Assembly (NCBI GenBank): GCA_022842935.1
Contig: JALHOP010000003.1
Location: 1-64,000, forward strand
Direction: 5' to 3'
Length of the DNA: 64,000 nucleotides
From: Myxococcota bacterium
GTDB lineage: Bacteria > Myxococcota > XYA12-FULL-58-9 > JALHOP01
Numbering within the stretch: position 1 is the first letter of the stretch; the number at the start of each line of letters is the position of its first letter. Under the pieces are notes generated by a model. The model saw nothing but the letters and a program-made list of their open reading frames with translations, did no database searches and was not told the origin of the DNA. Positions 43,210-51,527 of the stretch are shown here, one piece after another. A program made the translations under genes and the position numbers.

Positions 43210-44192
43210 CCATCGTCTCGGTATTGTTGGTGTCTCTTTTGACTGCTCCAGCGGACATGCGCATCGAGCTCTACCGCGAGGTCGATCGTGGCGATCCCAG
43301 CGCTGGGGCGAACAAACACGTCGGGCCCGACGGCAAGGTGTATGGCATGGGCCGCGCGGACCATCGGCCCGCAGTCGAGCGGTGCGAGCTTACTCTCGAC
43401 GCCAAGACGCGTGCGTCGTTGATGCAGCAGAAGCTCACGTACCTTCCGTACTTTCGCGACCAGAAACCCGATACGACGCTCGCCGCGTATTTCGAGGCGC
43501 AGGGCAACGAGCAGGCGATGCGCAACCTGTTGCCGGCGAGTCTCGAGGGCTACCTAAAACATCCGGCCGAGAGGCGCGCCTCGCTCGACACCATCGTCGA
43601 ACCCGACAGCACGGGTGTGATGTCGGTTGTCGTCGTTTGGCTCGACGCCCGTCACTGGTACGTTGACCGTGTCTTCTATCGCTTCGGCGACTTCGACCCT
43701 GCCGCGCTTCCTCGCGGCGCGTGTGAGGACGTACTGCAGGGCACCCTGCGGGAATTCTTGCGCGACTCGCCGCTCGTCACGCTCCGCCGTAGCGAAGGCA
43801 ACCAGACGTTGCGCCATCCCAAGTCGCCGACCGTATTCCCGCCAAGCACGCCTGTGATCGAGCTGAGCCTTTCGCCAGGCATGCCCAACACCTCCCACTA
43901 CGAGCTCTTCGTCTTTCCGGACGGTAGCTATCGCTTCGGGCGCGGCGCGGCGATGACGGGGTTCGATCCGCACCGTCTTACCCAGCTGCTCGTGAGCGCC
44001 CGACGCGTGGGGCTTGCCCGCGTTGCGGACGGCCCGGGCTCGGCGCCACGGTTTGGTCACGACCAGCAGGTGACATCGTTACGGCTGCGGCTCGGCGACA
44101 CACTCCTGAGCGAGCAGCTGCATGCTGAGACCCCCAAAGCGGTGGTCGACTTCGTCGGCGAGGTGCAGCGGGCTTATGGCATCAAGAACTAG
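43206..44192 (+). CDS. Secreted hypothetical protein
   Basis: 328 residues. A short hydrophobic start (MTIVSVLLVSLLTAPA) looks like a signal peptide. The rest is a mixed alpha/beta protein with no recognised motif: RIELYREVDRGDPSAGANKH near the N-terminus, a central VVVVWLDARHWYVDRVFYRF strand and a C-terminal LRLGDTLLSEQL. It overlaps the NtrC-type regulator stop by 4 bases, so it may be controlled with it or act in its pathway. Confidence 0.6.
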   Translation: MTIVSVLLVSLLTAPADMRIELYREVDRGDPSAGANKHVGPDGKVYGMGRADHRPAVERCELTLDAKTRASLMQQKLTYLPYFRDQKPDTTLAAYFEAQGNEQAMRNLLPASLEGYLKHPAERRASLDTIVEPDSTGVMSVVVVWLDARHWYVDRVFYRFGDFDPAALPRGACEDVLQGTLREFLRDSPLVTLRRSEGNQTLRHPKSPTVFPPSTPVIELSLSPGMPNTSHYELFVFPDGSYRFGRGAAMTGFDPHRLTQLLVSARRVGLARVADGPGSAPRFGHDQQVTSLRLRLGDTLLSEQLHAETPKAVVDFVGEVQRAYGIKN

Positions 44193-44224
44193 AACACATG
44201 CGCAACCCGCCAAACGCCTCGAGT

Positions 44225-44252
44225 TACCTCAACGCGGGTTGTGAGATGCGCT
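44225..44252. repeat. Dispersed 28-base repeat, copy 2
   Basis: A 28-base element beginning TACCTCAACGCGGGTT, matching 37768-37795 at 25 of 28 positions. It sits in the 135-base gap between two convergent genes. A perfect 14-base palindrome, GCGCTCTAGAGCGC, follows at 44256-44269. The combination suggests a small palindromic interspersed element or a bidirectional terminator-like hairpin. No T-run follows on either strand. Confidence 0.5.
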
Positions 44253-44327
44253 GATGCGCTCTAGAGCGCCTTAGCGTATCGCATGAGCTCGACAGCGCGC
44301 TCATCGCCTGCAACGAGCGCAAGCACT

Positions 44328-45356
44328 TCAGAAGAGAATTCGTAGGGCGAGGTCGCCGCGGTACTCGCGCGCGTAACCAGTGGTTCGCCAAAGGCGCCCC
44401 TCGGTGTTCGGGAGGTCGCAGCGCTCCTGCTGACCGGGGAGGGTGAGGCATGTCGGGTAGCGCAGGTTGTCGGACATGGTGTGCGCAACACGCGCGTCGA
44501 GCTCGACATTCGCGGCGAGACGGGCTGTGACGCCGGCACCGACGTGGTGGACGAAATTTCGATCGGTGGTCTTAGGTATCCGCGTGCGCGCGCCGTGGTC
44601 CTCGGGCCGGGGCGCCACCATGAACTGCGCCGTCTCGCGCGTGCGACCGACGCCACCTTCAACGAACGGGCGCAAGCGCCGCGACTGATCACCAAACGTG
44701 TAACGCACGTCTGCAATCGCGCGCTCGCCGTCGATTCTGCCTTTGCCGGGGTGAGCGAAGCGCGTAAGCCGCCGACGGCTTCTCTCCCCTGTGAGCCCGA
44801 TGCTCACGTTGTCGTCAACGTGGTAGCGGCCGGTCACGCCATAGGCGCCTTCGGAGCGGCCAATGAAGTTGTTCATGTCGAAGATCGCGCCACCCCCCTG
44901 GACTCCTAGGGAGACCCGGCCCGGTCGTGCTGCTGGCGAGCGGCGCTCCGCCAGGTGTTGTTCTGTCGACACGAAGCGTACTCCAGGAGGCAGTGGCCCC
45001 TCGAGCGACGCGGGGCGTCTCGGTGGAAGCGGCCCGTTGAAGAGCGCGCCCGGGCGCGGCGGGAGCAAGTGCGGCCCGGGGCTCCTCGCTTGGGCGAAGC
45101 GAGGTCGCGCGGCGCGAGCCACGGTCGGTGTGGGCGGTACGAGCGCATCCGGAGCAGGAGGTCGCAGCTCCTTTCGAGCGCTCCCAAATAGCGCGCCAAG
45201 AGCCCGCTCGAGTGCGTTGGGGGCATCTGTCCGAGCGCCGCCGCCTATTGTGACTCTGCGCGTGGCCAAGATTGTGCCTTTTCGACTGGGCTTCGTTCTT
45301 GTATCGGCGTGCTTCGTTGAGCCGTTCGCTGTAGGGGCCGATGCCCTCAGTGACAT
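44328..45356 (-). CDS. Outer-membrane beta-barrel protein, N-terminus uncertain
   Basis: 342 residues in the frame from the ATG at 45356. Residues about 150-342 look like a small OmpW/OmpA-type eight-strand barrel (RVSLGVQGGGAIFDMN, GVTGRYHVDDNVSIGLTGE, HVGAGVTARLAANVELDARV) and end Ala-Leu-Arg-Ile-Leu-Phe with the C-terminal Phe expected of barrels. The first 145 residues are Arg/Pro-rich and disordered, with no signal peptide, which is odd for this class. Either the start is wrong, export is unusual, or a frameshift hides the true N-terminus. Confidence 0.6.
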   Translation of the reverse strand: MSLRASAPTANGSTKHADTRTKPSRKGTILATRRVTIGGGARTDAPNALERALGALFGSARKELRPPAPDALVPPTPTVARAARPRFAQARSPGPHLLPPRPGALFNGPLPPRRPASLEGPLPPGVRFVSTEQHLAERRSPAARPGRVSLGVQGGGAIFDMNNFIGRSEGAYGVTGRYHVDDNVSIGLTGERSRRRLTRFAHPGKGRIDGERAIADVRYTFGDQSRRLRPFVEGGVGRTRETAQFMVAPRPEDHGARTRIPKTTDRNFVHHVGAGVTARLAANVELDARVAHTMSDNLRYPTCLTLPGQQERCDLPNTEGRLWRTTGYAREYRGDLALRILF

Positions 45357-45428
45357 CGTGGCACAGAGGGGGGCGCGTCCGACCCGTACACAGGCGCCTC
45401 GGCCCGGACCGTAGAGTGCCGTCTCGCC

Positions 45429-45992
45429 TTAGTTACCGCACAGCAGCTGCCCAACGGCGACGTCGATGTTGAGCGCGACCGTCGCCTTGATGGTCGTTGT
45501 GTTCTGCGGATTGGTACCCTCGACCTCGGTGCCCAGCGAGAAGCTGCCCTGCTTGGCGTAGGTCTTGAGGTTCACGTCCGTGACATCGAGGTTCACCAAG
45601 CGCGCGTTGGCGTCGAAGTTTTCACCCTCGGCGATGAGCTCGCGGCGACCGTCTTCGGCGACCGCGTAGAAGGCGATGCGATCGATGAAGCCGAGACTAT
45701 CGCCGGAGACGACTTCGAGACGTACAGAGTCCACTTTGACGGAGTCGACGTCATCGATGTCGAAGCCGCGATTCTTGAACTCTTGTTCGTCGCTGATGTC
45801 GATGCTGCCGAACTCGACGAAGCCGAGCTCGTCGAGGATGTTCAGCGGCGAGCCGCCTTGAATGGTCGTGTTGGCGCTCTTGGTGATGATGACGTTATCG
45901 AGGTCGCTGCACGCGAGAAACGCGAACACGACACAGATGCGGCCAACGAGGAGCTTGCGGCGGAGACTAGAGCGGTTCGTCATCGTCAACAT
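45429..45992 (-). CDS. Hypothetical lipoprotein
   Basis: 187 residues with a basic start and a hydrophobic signal (LLVGRICVVFAFLAC) ending in Leu-Ala-Cys, so probably a lipoprotein. The mature protein is mostly beta-strand and acidic (VDSVKVDSVRLEVVSGDSL, ARLVNLDVTDVNLKTYAKQG). I do not recognise a domain. It lies upstream of the beta-barrel gene on the same strand (72 bases apart), so the pair could be an operon. The tRNA gene begins 59 bases further upstream on the same strand. Confidence 0.6.
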   Translation of the reverse strand: MLTMTNRSSLRRKLLVGRICVVFAFLACSDLDNVIITKSANTTIQGGSPLNILDELGFVEFGSIDISDEQEFKNRGFDIDDVDSVKVDSVRLEVVSGDSLGFIDRIAFYAVAEDGRRELIAEGENFDANARLVNLDVTDVNLKTYAKQGSFSLGTEVEGTNPQNTTTIKATVALNIDVAVGQLLCGN

Positions 45993-46051
45993 CTTACGAG
46001 GACGCCGGCCGTTCCTGAAATATTCTTACGAAGAGCGTGTGTGGGGGTGGA

Positions 46052-46127
46052 TGGTGGAGCCGAACGGGATCGAACCGTCGACCTCCTGAATGCCATTCAG
46101 GCGCTCTCCCAGCTGAGCTACGGCCCC
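46052..46127 (-). tRNA. tRNA-Ala (GGC anticodon)
   Basis: 76 bases including an encoded CCA end (complement of 46052-46054). The acceptor stem GGGGCCG pairs with CGGCTCC and contains the G3-U70 wobble pair that marks alanine tRNAs. The anticodon stem CCTGA/TCAGG encloses loop ATGGCAT, giving anticodon GGC. The T arm reads GGTTCGATCC. No integrase, direct repeat or foreign gene flanks it, so it shows no sign of use as an integration site here. Confidence 0.97.
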
Positions 46128-46135
46128 ATTCCACC

Positions 46136-46161
46136 TACGACGCCTCTGGTGGGGCGTCGTA
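46136..46161 (-). terminator. Possible hairpin terminator upstream of tRNA-Ala
   Basis: A perfect 9-base-pair inverted repeat (TACGACGCC with GGCGTCGTA) and an 8-base loop lie between the stop of the coiled-coil gene (46168) and the tRNA 5' end (46127), both on the minus strand. No U-tract follows, so it may be a rho-dependent end or a processing site for the tRNA leader rather than a classic terminator. Confidence 0.4.
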
Positions 46162-46167
46162 AACTGC

Positions 46168-46584
46168 TCAATTCGTCGACTTGCTTACGCTCGAACGCGC
46201 CTTTTTGCTAGTGCGCGTTTTCTTGGACGCAGGGCGCTTTTTCGCTGGAGCTGCGTGCCCGTTCAATTCGCCTTCCGAGTGACTCACGTGACCGCTGGTG
46301 GGCTTGCTCGCCATCTGCGGCGCAAGGCTGGTCACCACCTCATTGAGGCGCTCGACCGTACGCTGCACGAAGGAGGGGAGCGGCACTTTGCCCTGATTGG
46401 CGAGCTTGTAGGTCTGCTCGCCGAGCAGCACCATCAAGCGATCGCGCTCCTGCATGAGGCGACGGATGTCGGCCTCGATACGGTCGCCGCGACGGCGGAC
46501 GACCTGACGCACATCATCGAGTTGGTCGACAGCCTGCCGAAACAGCGCTCCAACTTGTGCTTTCAATGCCGCCCGCTTAGCCAT
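46168..46584 (-). CDS. Coiled-coil protein with basic tail, unknown
   Basis: 138 residues. Residues 5-90 are continuous helix with heptad-like spacing (VGALFRQAVDQLDDVRQVV, ADIRRLMQERDRLMVLLGEQ); the last 35 residues are a Lys/Ser/Thr-rich basic tail of the kind that contacts nucleic acid or polyanions. The helical part vaguely recalls phasin-like or gas-vesicle accessory helices, but no family can be named. It is divergent from the PilZ gene at 46717. Confidence 0.55.
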   Translation of the reverse strand: MAKRAALKAQVGALFRQAVDQLDDVRQVVRRRGDRIEADIRRLMQERDRLMVLLGEQTYKLANQGKVPLPSFVQRTVERLNEVVTSLAPQMASKPTSGHVSHSEGELNGHAAPAKKRPASKKTRTSKKARSSVSKSTN

Positions 46585-46716
46585 GGGATTAGGTCTCCAG
46601 ACGCGGCGGCGTGTAGCAAAGCGTCTCTCGGGCTGTCAATTCAAAGAAGTGCTCGATAGAGAAATGGAGCTGCGACGATTTCTCGCTCTCCTGGCGGCCT
46701 GTGATAGCAACGCCCC

Positions 46717-47412
46717 ATGGACGATAGCTTCATCGCTGGCCAGACCATCCAGGACGCCGTGGTGCCGTACGGCGTGCGCCAGTTTCGCGCCGCGACGCGC
46801 TTGCCTCTCACTGAGATCCCGTCGCAGGGCGCGGCGCGATTTCAGCCCAAGAACCTCAGCATCGGCGGGGTCTTCGTGCTCGCGAGCTTTCGTCCCCCGG
46901 TGGGCTCCGTGTTTCGGCTGGCGTTGTGGTTCGCCGAGACGCGCCACGAAGTCGAGGGGCGCGTCACCCATCACCAGAACGATGGGTTTGGTCTCTCGTT
47001 CATCAGCCCGAGCCCGGAGCTTGTCGCAAGCCTCCGGGTCGTCCTCGACGAGCACATCCCACCCATCGAGCGTGAAGCCTACCAGGGCTTGAAGCGCACC
47101 ATGTATCGCGAGCTCGCCGATCGCCTGCGTGTCGCCTGGGCGCAGGGCAAGAACCGCTATGAAGCCACCTTGTACGAGCTTAGCGATAAAGGTGTCTTTC
47201 TGCAGACCGACATCGTTCCGGAGCACGGCTCGGAGATCTACGTCTATCTCCCCAGGCTCGAATCGGTTGGTCACCAAGTCGTCGCCGAACACCTCCACGC
47301 TGCCAAAGCCGAGGTTCGCTTTCGCAATTCGGGCCTGGTCGGCGCGGTGTTCGTGACCCCGAGCGCCGAGTTTCGCGTGACCATTCAAAAGCTCCTTGCG
47401 AGGGGCGCCTGA
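46717..47412 (+). CDS. Protein with two PilZ-like domains
   Basis: 231 residues. Module one (18-110) has the c-di-GMP Arg24-x3-Arg28 motif and Asn46-x-Ser48-x-x-Gly51. Module two (about 120-230) has the related RYEATLYELSDKGVFLQTD strand but no RxxxR. It is similar in plan to the PilZ protein at 22881 and lacks any enzymatic domain. A G/C inverted repeat at its stop (47411-47437) could end transcription before the lipoprotein A gene. Confidence 0.82.
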   Translation: MDDSFIAGQTIQDAVVPYGVRQFRAATRLPLTEIPSQGAARFQPKNLSIGGVFVLASFRPPVGSVFRLALWFAETRHEVEGRVTHHQNDGFGLSFISPSPELVASLRVVLDEHIPPIEREAYQGLKRTMYRELADRLRVAWAQGKNRYEATLYELSDKGVFLQTDIVPEHGSEIYVYLPRLESVGHQVVAEHLHAAKAEVRFRNSGLVGAVFVTPSAEFRVTIQKLLARGA

Positions 47413-47543
47413 CCCACCCCCTGGGTGCCTGTGGGTCCTTGCAGAACGCTACGAAAGATTTTTTCTGTCCTGGGCGTCTGCCGTGTCTAATCGGCAAACA
47501 TCGCGCACGCCCTTTTGGGGCCGTGCATCGCGAAGGAGACATC

Positions 47544-48515
47544 ATGCATTGGTCCAAGTTCCTCATTCCCGCCGGCTTCCTCTTCGCGGTTGCTTGCGGA
47601 AAAGAAGACGCCGCCTTCCAGGAAGCGTTGCCCAGCAAGGACGCTCTCACCGTCGACGCGCCGGACGCGAGCAACGCCCTCGCTGTCGGACAGCTCTCTG
47701 AGTATTACGTCATCACCCGGCTCGCGACCGTGGGCGTGAACGCCACCGTCGGCGGCATCTTCAACCTCCTCGAGGACATCGTTCGTTTCCCGCCAACAAC
47801 CGTCGAGGGTGAGACCGCGACCTGGGGCCCCGGTGCGGGGGATGCGCTCGACCCGAACGTCTACCGCTTGGTCGTCTCGGGTAAAGACAGCAAATTCGCC
47901 TACAGCTTCGAGTACCGTCGCAAGAACTCGGACGGCAACTTCATCGTGTTGGCCTCGGGTAACTCGGACAAGTCGAGCGGACAGGCTGACGGCGTGGGTG
48001 ACCTCACCATCTTCGTGAGCGCGTGGGGCGACGCGAGCCTGAACCCGTGCGACCGCGGCACGGCGGTCATCACCTATGACACCACCAGCCAACCGCAGAA
48101 GCTCGGCATCGACTTCTCGGACTTCCGCAGCTGTGAGGAGGCCGAAGACGGCGTCTACTCGGCGAGCTACTACTACGACCGCTTCGCCGATGGCAGCGGT
48201 AACTTCCAGTTCACCGCGAACGGCGACATCCAAGAAGGCGAGCGCACGCCCGCGGTTCTCGAGGACCTGGTGATCCGCTCGCGCTGGAACGCGACTGGCG
48301 CCGGTCGCTCGGACGCGAAAATCTCTGGGGGTGACTTGAGCCTCGAAGGCGTCAATGAGGTGACTGCGAGCGAGTGCTGGGATTCGAACTACGGCATCAC
48401 CTTCGCGGTGACGACGCCTCAGATCATCGACCTCGACCACGCAGCCGGCTCGCAGAGCGCCTGCCCGACGGGCATGCAGGAGGCGAGCTACTCGGTGGAC
48501 GCCTCGATCTTGTAA
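47544..48515 (+). CDS. Lipoprotein A, paralogue of lipoprotein B (51524-52495)
   Basis: 323 residues from the ATG at 47544 with AAGGAGA 4 bases upstream. The signal peptide ends Phe-Ala-Val-Ala-Cys. The mature part shares with lipoprotein B a FxxxxPxKxxLxxD start, an ASNALAVGQLSEYYVI/VANALVGAPSEFYELL region, a WGP turn, an ASECWD/ALECWD strand near the end and a closing Ala-Cys-Pro. Both are exactly 323 residues. No known domain is recognised. It precedes the sigma factor gene behind a terminator, so it is a likely target or partner of that system. Confidence 0.7.
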   Translation: MHWSKFLIPAGFLFAVACGKEDAAFQEALPSKDALTVDAPDASNALAVGQLSEYYVITRLATVGVNATVGGIFNLLEDIVRFPPTTVEGETATWGPGAGDALDPNVYRLVVSGKDSKFAYSFEYRRKNSDGNFIVLASGNSDKSSGQADGVGDLTIFVSAWGDASLNPCDRGTAVITYDTTSQPQKLGIDFSDFRSCEEAEDGVYSASYYYDRFADGSGNFQFTANGDIQEGERTPAVLEDLVIRSRWNATGAGRSDAKISGGDLSLEGVNEVTASECWDSNYGITFAVTTPQIIDLDHAAGSQSACPTGMQEASYSVDASIL

Positions 48516-48533
48516 CCAGGAACGACGCGTGTG

Positions 48534-48569
48534 AGCCCCCGCAGGTCACCCCGAGTGCCTGCGGGGGCT
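48534..48569 (+). terminator. Rho-independent-type terminator hairpin
   Basis: A 12-base perfect inverted repeat (AGCCCCCGCAGG at 48534-48545 with CCTGCGGGGGCT at 48558-48569) and a 12-base loop, followed by TTCTCG. It lies 19 bases after the lipoprotein A stop and 22 bases before the sigma factor start. The T-tract is weak, but the stem is very stable. It should separate lipoprotein A transcription from the sigma operon. Confidence 0.7.
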
Positions 48570-48591
48570 TCTCGCGTCGTAGATTGCTTCG

Positions 48592-49128
48592 ATGGACAAC
48601 AGCGACGAACGCCCAGACCTACGCGCTCTCTACGAGCGCTATGGTCATTCCGTGTTTCGACGCTGCCGCTACTTCTTGCGGACCGATGACGACGCGCGTG
48701 ATGCCATGCACGAGGTGTTTCTCAAGGCGGTCACCGCCTACGGAGATTTTCGCGGACAGGCGTCGCCGCTCACGTGGCTTACCCGCATCGCCACACACTA
48801 CTGCTTGAACGTGCTGCGTGGTCGAAAGGCTGGCTGGCACGAACGCTACGCCCAGGTGACCCATGTCGCCGCGCAATGGAATGAGCCGAGCCAGGCGCAG
48901 ATCGAGCGTGCCGAGTTGGTCCATCGCCTTCTCTCGCGGCTGGGTCGCGACGAGCAGGAGGCCGCTGTCTATTACTTCGTCGACGAGATGAGCCAGGATG
49001 AGGCCGCGCGCGCCTGCGACTGCTCGCTGCCTACCCTGCGTAAGCGCTTGCGTCGCTTCATCGAGGTGGCACGCAAAGAGCTCAAGCGCGAAGACGCGAC
49101 GCTGGTGTTTGGGGAGGCGCCAGTCTGA
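48592..49128 (+). CDS. ECF-type RNA polymerase sigma factor
   Basis: 178 residues. Region 2 (10-80) has the DDDARDAMHEVFLKAVTAY core and a WLTRIATHYCLNVLRGRK helix; region 4 (105-170) has the helix-turn-helix DEMSQDEAARACDCSLPTLRKRLRR. The lack of regions 1 and 3 fits the extracytoplasmic-function class. The anti-sigma-like membrane protein follows 75 bases later. It probably directs its own operon and nearby lipoproteins, but I could not identify its promoter with confidence. Confidence 0.92.
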   Translation: MDNSDERPDLRALYERYGHSVFRRCRYFLRTDDDARDAMHEVFLKAVTAYGDFRGQASPLTWLTRIATHYCLNVLRGRKAGWHERYAQVTHVAAQWNEPSQAQIERAELVHRLLSRLGRDEQEAAVYYFVDEMSQDEAARACDCSLPTLRKRLRRFIEVARKELKREDATLVFGEAPV

Positions 49129-49203
49129 CGGCGTCGTCCGTCATGTGATGTGGGACACGTTTTTCTTTTCTGATTCTTTCGCCCTGCGGGGTCTGTTGAT
49201 CCG

Positions 49204-49911
49204 ATGAGCACGCACGACGCCATCTCCCCATTCATGCTCGAGCGTTACGCCGTCGGCGAGCTCGAAGGTGCAGAGCTTGCTGCGGTCGAAGCGGCGCTCG
49301 CGGCCGACCCCCAGCTCGCCGCCCGCGTCGCCAGCATGCGCCAAGCGCGTGAGCAATTTCTCGCCGACGAACCGTACGCAGCTTTCCGTATCGAGCACGA
49401 GCGCCGGAGGACCCCAGCGAAGCAGCGCCTCGCCTTCTGGCTGCCGACGGGCTTTGCTGCCGCCGCTGCCGCGGCGCTTCTGCTGCTGTTCGTCGTCCCC
49501 GAGCTCGATACCGAGCGGGTGAAGGGCTCGGGCGTCGGCCTCACTGTCGCCTTGGTTGGCGCTGGGGCGCCCAAGCCGCTCGCGAGCGGCGCCCGCGTGC
49601 ATCCTGGCGACCGTTTGCAGCTCGCCTATGACGCTGGCGACTACGGCTACCTCGCGTTGATTGGAATCGATGGCAGCGGCGTCATGAGCGTCTACTATCC
49701 TGAGGGTGGTGATGTGATGGCGCGGAGGAGCGGGGAGTCGCGGGGAGCCTTTCCGTTCAGCCTGACGCTGGATGCGACCCCTGGCTCCGAGACGATGGTT
49801 GCGGTCTTCGCGGAGCAGCCGCTACCGCTCAAGCGGATCGAAGAGGCTGTGCGCAAGAACGAGGTTTTGCCGGGGGTTAGCGCGGTTCGCGTGGTGCTCG
49901 ACAAGGAGTAG
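49204..49911 (+). CDS. Membrane anti-sigma-like protein with DUF4384-type domain
   Basis: 235 residues. The cytoplasmic N-terminus (1-75) is helical (FMLERYAVGELEGAELAAVE), as in anti-sigma factors, but lacks the HxxxCxxC zinc motif. One transmembrane helix follows (about 80-98). The outer part (110-235) has a LASGARVHPGDRLQLAYDAG, DYGYLALIGIDGSGVMSVYYP pattern typical of DUF4384, often found near caspase-like proteins. The caspase gene's RBS (AAGGAG) lies inside its last codons. Its partner should be the ECF factor upstream. Confidence 0.75.
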   Translation: MSTHDAISPFMLERYAVGELEGAELAAVEAALAADPQLAARVASMRQAREQFLADEPYAAFRIEHERRRTPAKQRLAFWLPTGFAAAAAAALLLLFVVPELDTERVKGSGVGLTVALVGAGAPKPLASGARVHPGDRLQLAYDAGDYGYLALIGIDGSGVMSVYYPEGGDVMARRSGESRGAFPFSLTLDATPGSETMVAVFAEQPLPLKRIEEAVRKNEVLPGVSAVRVVLDKE

Positions 49912-49913
49912 TA

Positions 49914-51527
49914 GTGACCGGTTGGCTGCTCAGCATCGCGCTCGTCACGAGCGCTCTGAACGTCAACGAGCCCGCGGAACGCCGGGTCGCCCTCCTCGTG
50001 TCGCATCCGTTCGGCGGCGAAGATTTGACGCCCCTTCGCTATACCGACAACGACGTCGCCCGCATGCGTGACGTATTGCGCATGACCGGTGGCTTCGCCG
50101 AGCGTGACATTGTCGTCATCTCCGCCGAAGACGCGAACAAGGTGCGCGGCGCTTTCGCATCGCTACGCGAGCGGTTGCAGAACGACAAGCGCCCGTCTCT
50201 ACTGCTCTTCTACTATTCTGGCCACGCCAAAGACGGCGAGCTGCGCCTCGGGAAGTCGACGCTTCCGCTCACGGAAGTGAAGCGTCTGCTCGAGCAGACG
50301 CAAGCGTCTTTCCGCATCGCGCTCCTCGATGCGTGTCGGGTTGGCAGCATCACGCGTCTGAAAGGCGCCACCAAGGCAGAGCCCGTGAGCATCGATATCG
50401 ATGACACGACGATGCAGAGCGGCCAGGTGCTCATCACTGCATCGTCCGACGACGAAGACGCACAAGAGAGCGACGAGATCCAGGGCTCGTTCTTTACGCA
50501 CTATCTGACGAGCGGCTTGCGCGGGGCTGCCGACCTCGACCGGGATGGCCGCGTGACTCTCTCGGAGGCCTACGGGTTCGCATACGAGAACACCGTGTCG
50601 CGCACCGTCGCGACGCGTGGCGGCACGCAACACCCGACCTTCCGCTTCGACATGCGTGGCGCCGGCGATGTCACCCTGGCGCGGGCCGATGCGCCGACAT
50701 CGGGCATCAGCTTTCCCAAGTCGCTCGCAGGCGAGTTCGTGGTCTTCGACATCAAACGTCGTGTCGTCGTCGCTGAGCTCGCTAAAGATGCGAGCGAGAG
50801 CATGCGCGTCGCCGTTGCTCCTGGCGACTACATCGTCAAGAAGCGCGAGACTGACCACGTGCGCTTGGCCCGCCTCAAGGTACGTGATGACAACTTCGTG
50901 ACCGTCGACGCGAACGCGATGGAGAAAGTCGCTTTCGCGGACGACTACGCCAAGGGTCAGACCATCAGCGCGCAGGAGGTCATTCACGGCAAGCTCGGCG
51001 TCTTGCTGTCGGCCCAGCTCGGCGCCCAGTCGTTCTTGTCCGCGCCCATCCGCGACGCCTATGTACCGACGCTTGGACTCTTCAAGCTGACACTCGACTT
51101 GCGCAACGCCATTCGTCGCAACGTCGGCGTGCGCTTCGATATGGGTGTCGGCTCGAGCGGTGAACAGGGTCTCGCCGTGACCGACCCGATCATTGGCGAT
51201 CTCGGCTATCGGGCGCGCGTCTCGCTGTTTACCGCTGGCGTCGGGCTCACCGGCGACGTGCCCTTCACCTCATGGCTACGCTTGAGCGGAGTTGGCCGTA
51301 TCGGCTTCATCAGGGTCGCGCGCGAGTTCACCGGTGCCGAAGCTATTCCCGAGCAGAGCTTCTCGACGCTTACGCCTGGTCTCGAAGCGCGCTTGATCGC
51401 CCGTTGTACCAATTGGCTCGAGGCGGGCCTCGGCGCAGGTGTGCACTACATGTTCTTCAACGGGGACGAGTCGCAGTCGCTCGCTTACGTCGACGGCGGT
51501 CTCATCCTCACGGCGGTGCTGCGATGA
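49914..51527 (+). CDS. Exported caspase-like (peptidase C14) protein with C-terminal barrel-like domain
   Basis: 537 residues from a GTG with AAGGAG 5 bases upstream. The hydrophobic N-terminus (MTGWLLSIALVTSALN) looks like a signal peptide. The caspase-like domain (about 22-245) has catalytic His104 in LLFYYSGHAKDG and Cys141 in ALLDACRVGS, and a DLDRDGRVTLSEAYGF segment. Residues about 355-537 alternate hydrophobic and polar residues like a small outer-membrane barrel (LGVLLSAQLGAQSFL, YRARVSLFTAGVGLTGD), ending in Ala-Val-Leu-Arg. It overlaps lipoprotein B by 4 bases. Confidence 0.8.
   Translation: MTGWLLSIALVTSALNVNEPAERRVALLVSHPFGGEDLTPLRYTDNDVARMRDVLRMTGGFAERDIVVISAEDANKVRGAFASLRERLQNDKRPSLLLFYYSGHAKDGELRLGKSTLPLTEVKRLLEQTQASFRIALLDACRVGSITRLKGATKAEPVSIDIDDTTMQSGQVLITASSDDEDAQESDEIQGSFFTHYLTSGLRGAADLDRDGRVTLSEAYGFAYENTVSRTVATRGGTQHPTFRFDMRGAGDVTLARADAPTSGISFPKSLAGEFVVFDIKRRVVVAELAKDASESMRVAVAPGDYIVKKRETDHVRLARLKVRDDNFVTVDANAMEKVAFADDYAKGQTISAQEVIHGKLGVLLSAQLGAQSFLSAPIRDAYVPTLGLFKLTLDLRNAIRRNVGVRFDMGVGSSGEQGLAVTDPIIGDLGYRARVSLFTAGVGLTGDVPFTSWLRLSGVGRIGFIRVAREFTGAEAIPEQSFSTLTPGLEARLIARCTNWLEAGLGAGVHYMFFNGDESQSLAYVDGGLILTAVLR

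Noticed and set aside
46052-46127. tRNA-Ala as an integration site
   Set aside because: No integrase, no repeated tRNA 3' end and no foreign-looking genes adjacent.
47411-47437. GACCCAC/GTGGGTC hairpin as a terminator
   Set aside because: Stem is only 7 bases with a 13-base loop and no T-run; too weak to list as a terminator on its own.
47440-47543. ECF promoter upstream of lipoprotein A matching one before the anti-sigma gene
   Set aside because: Both leaders have a T-rich tract and a GTCTG element, but the spacing differs by about 10 bases, so no shared promoter can be claimed.
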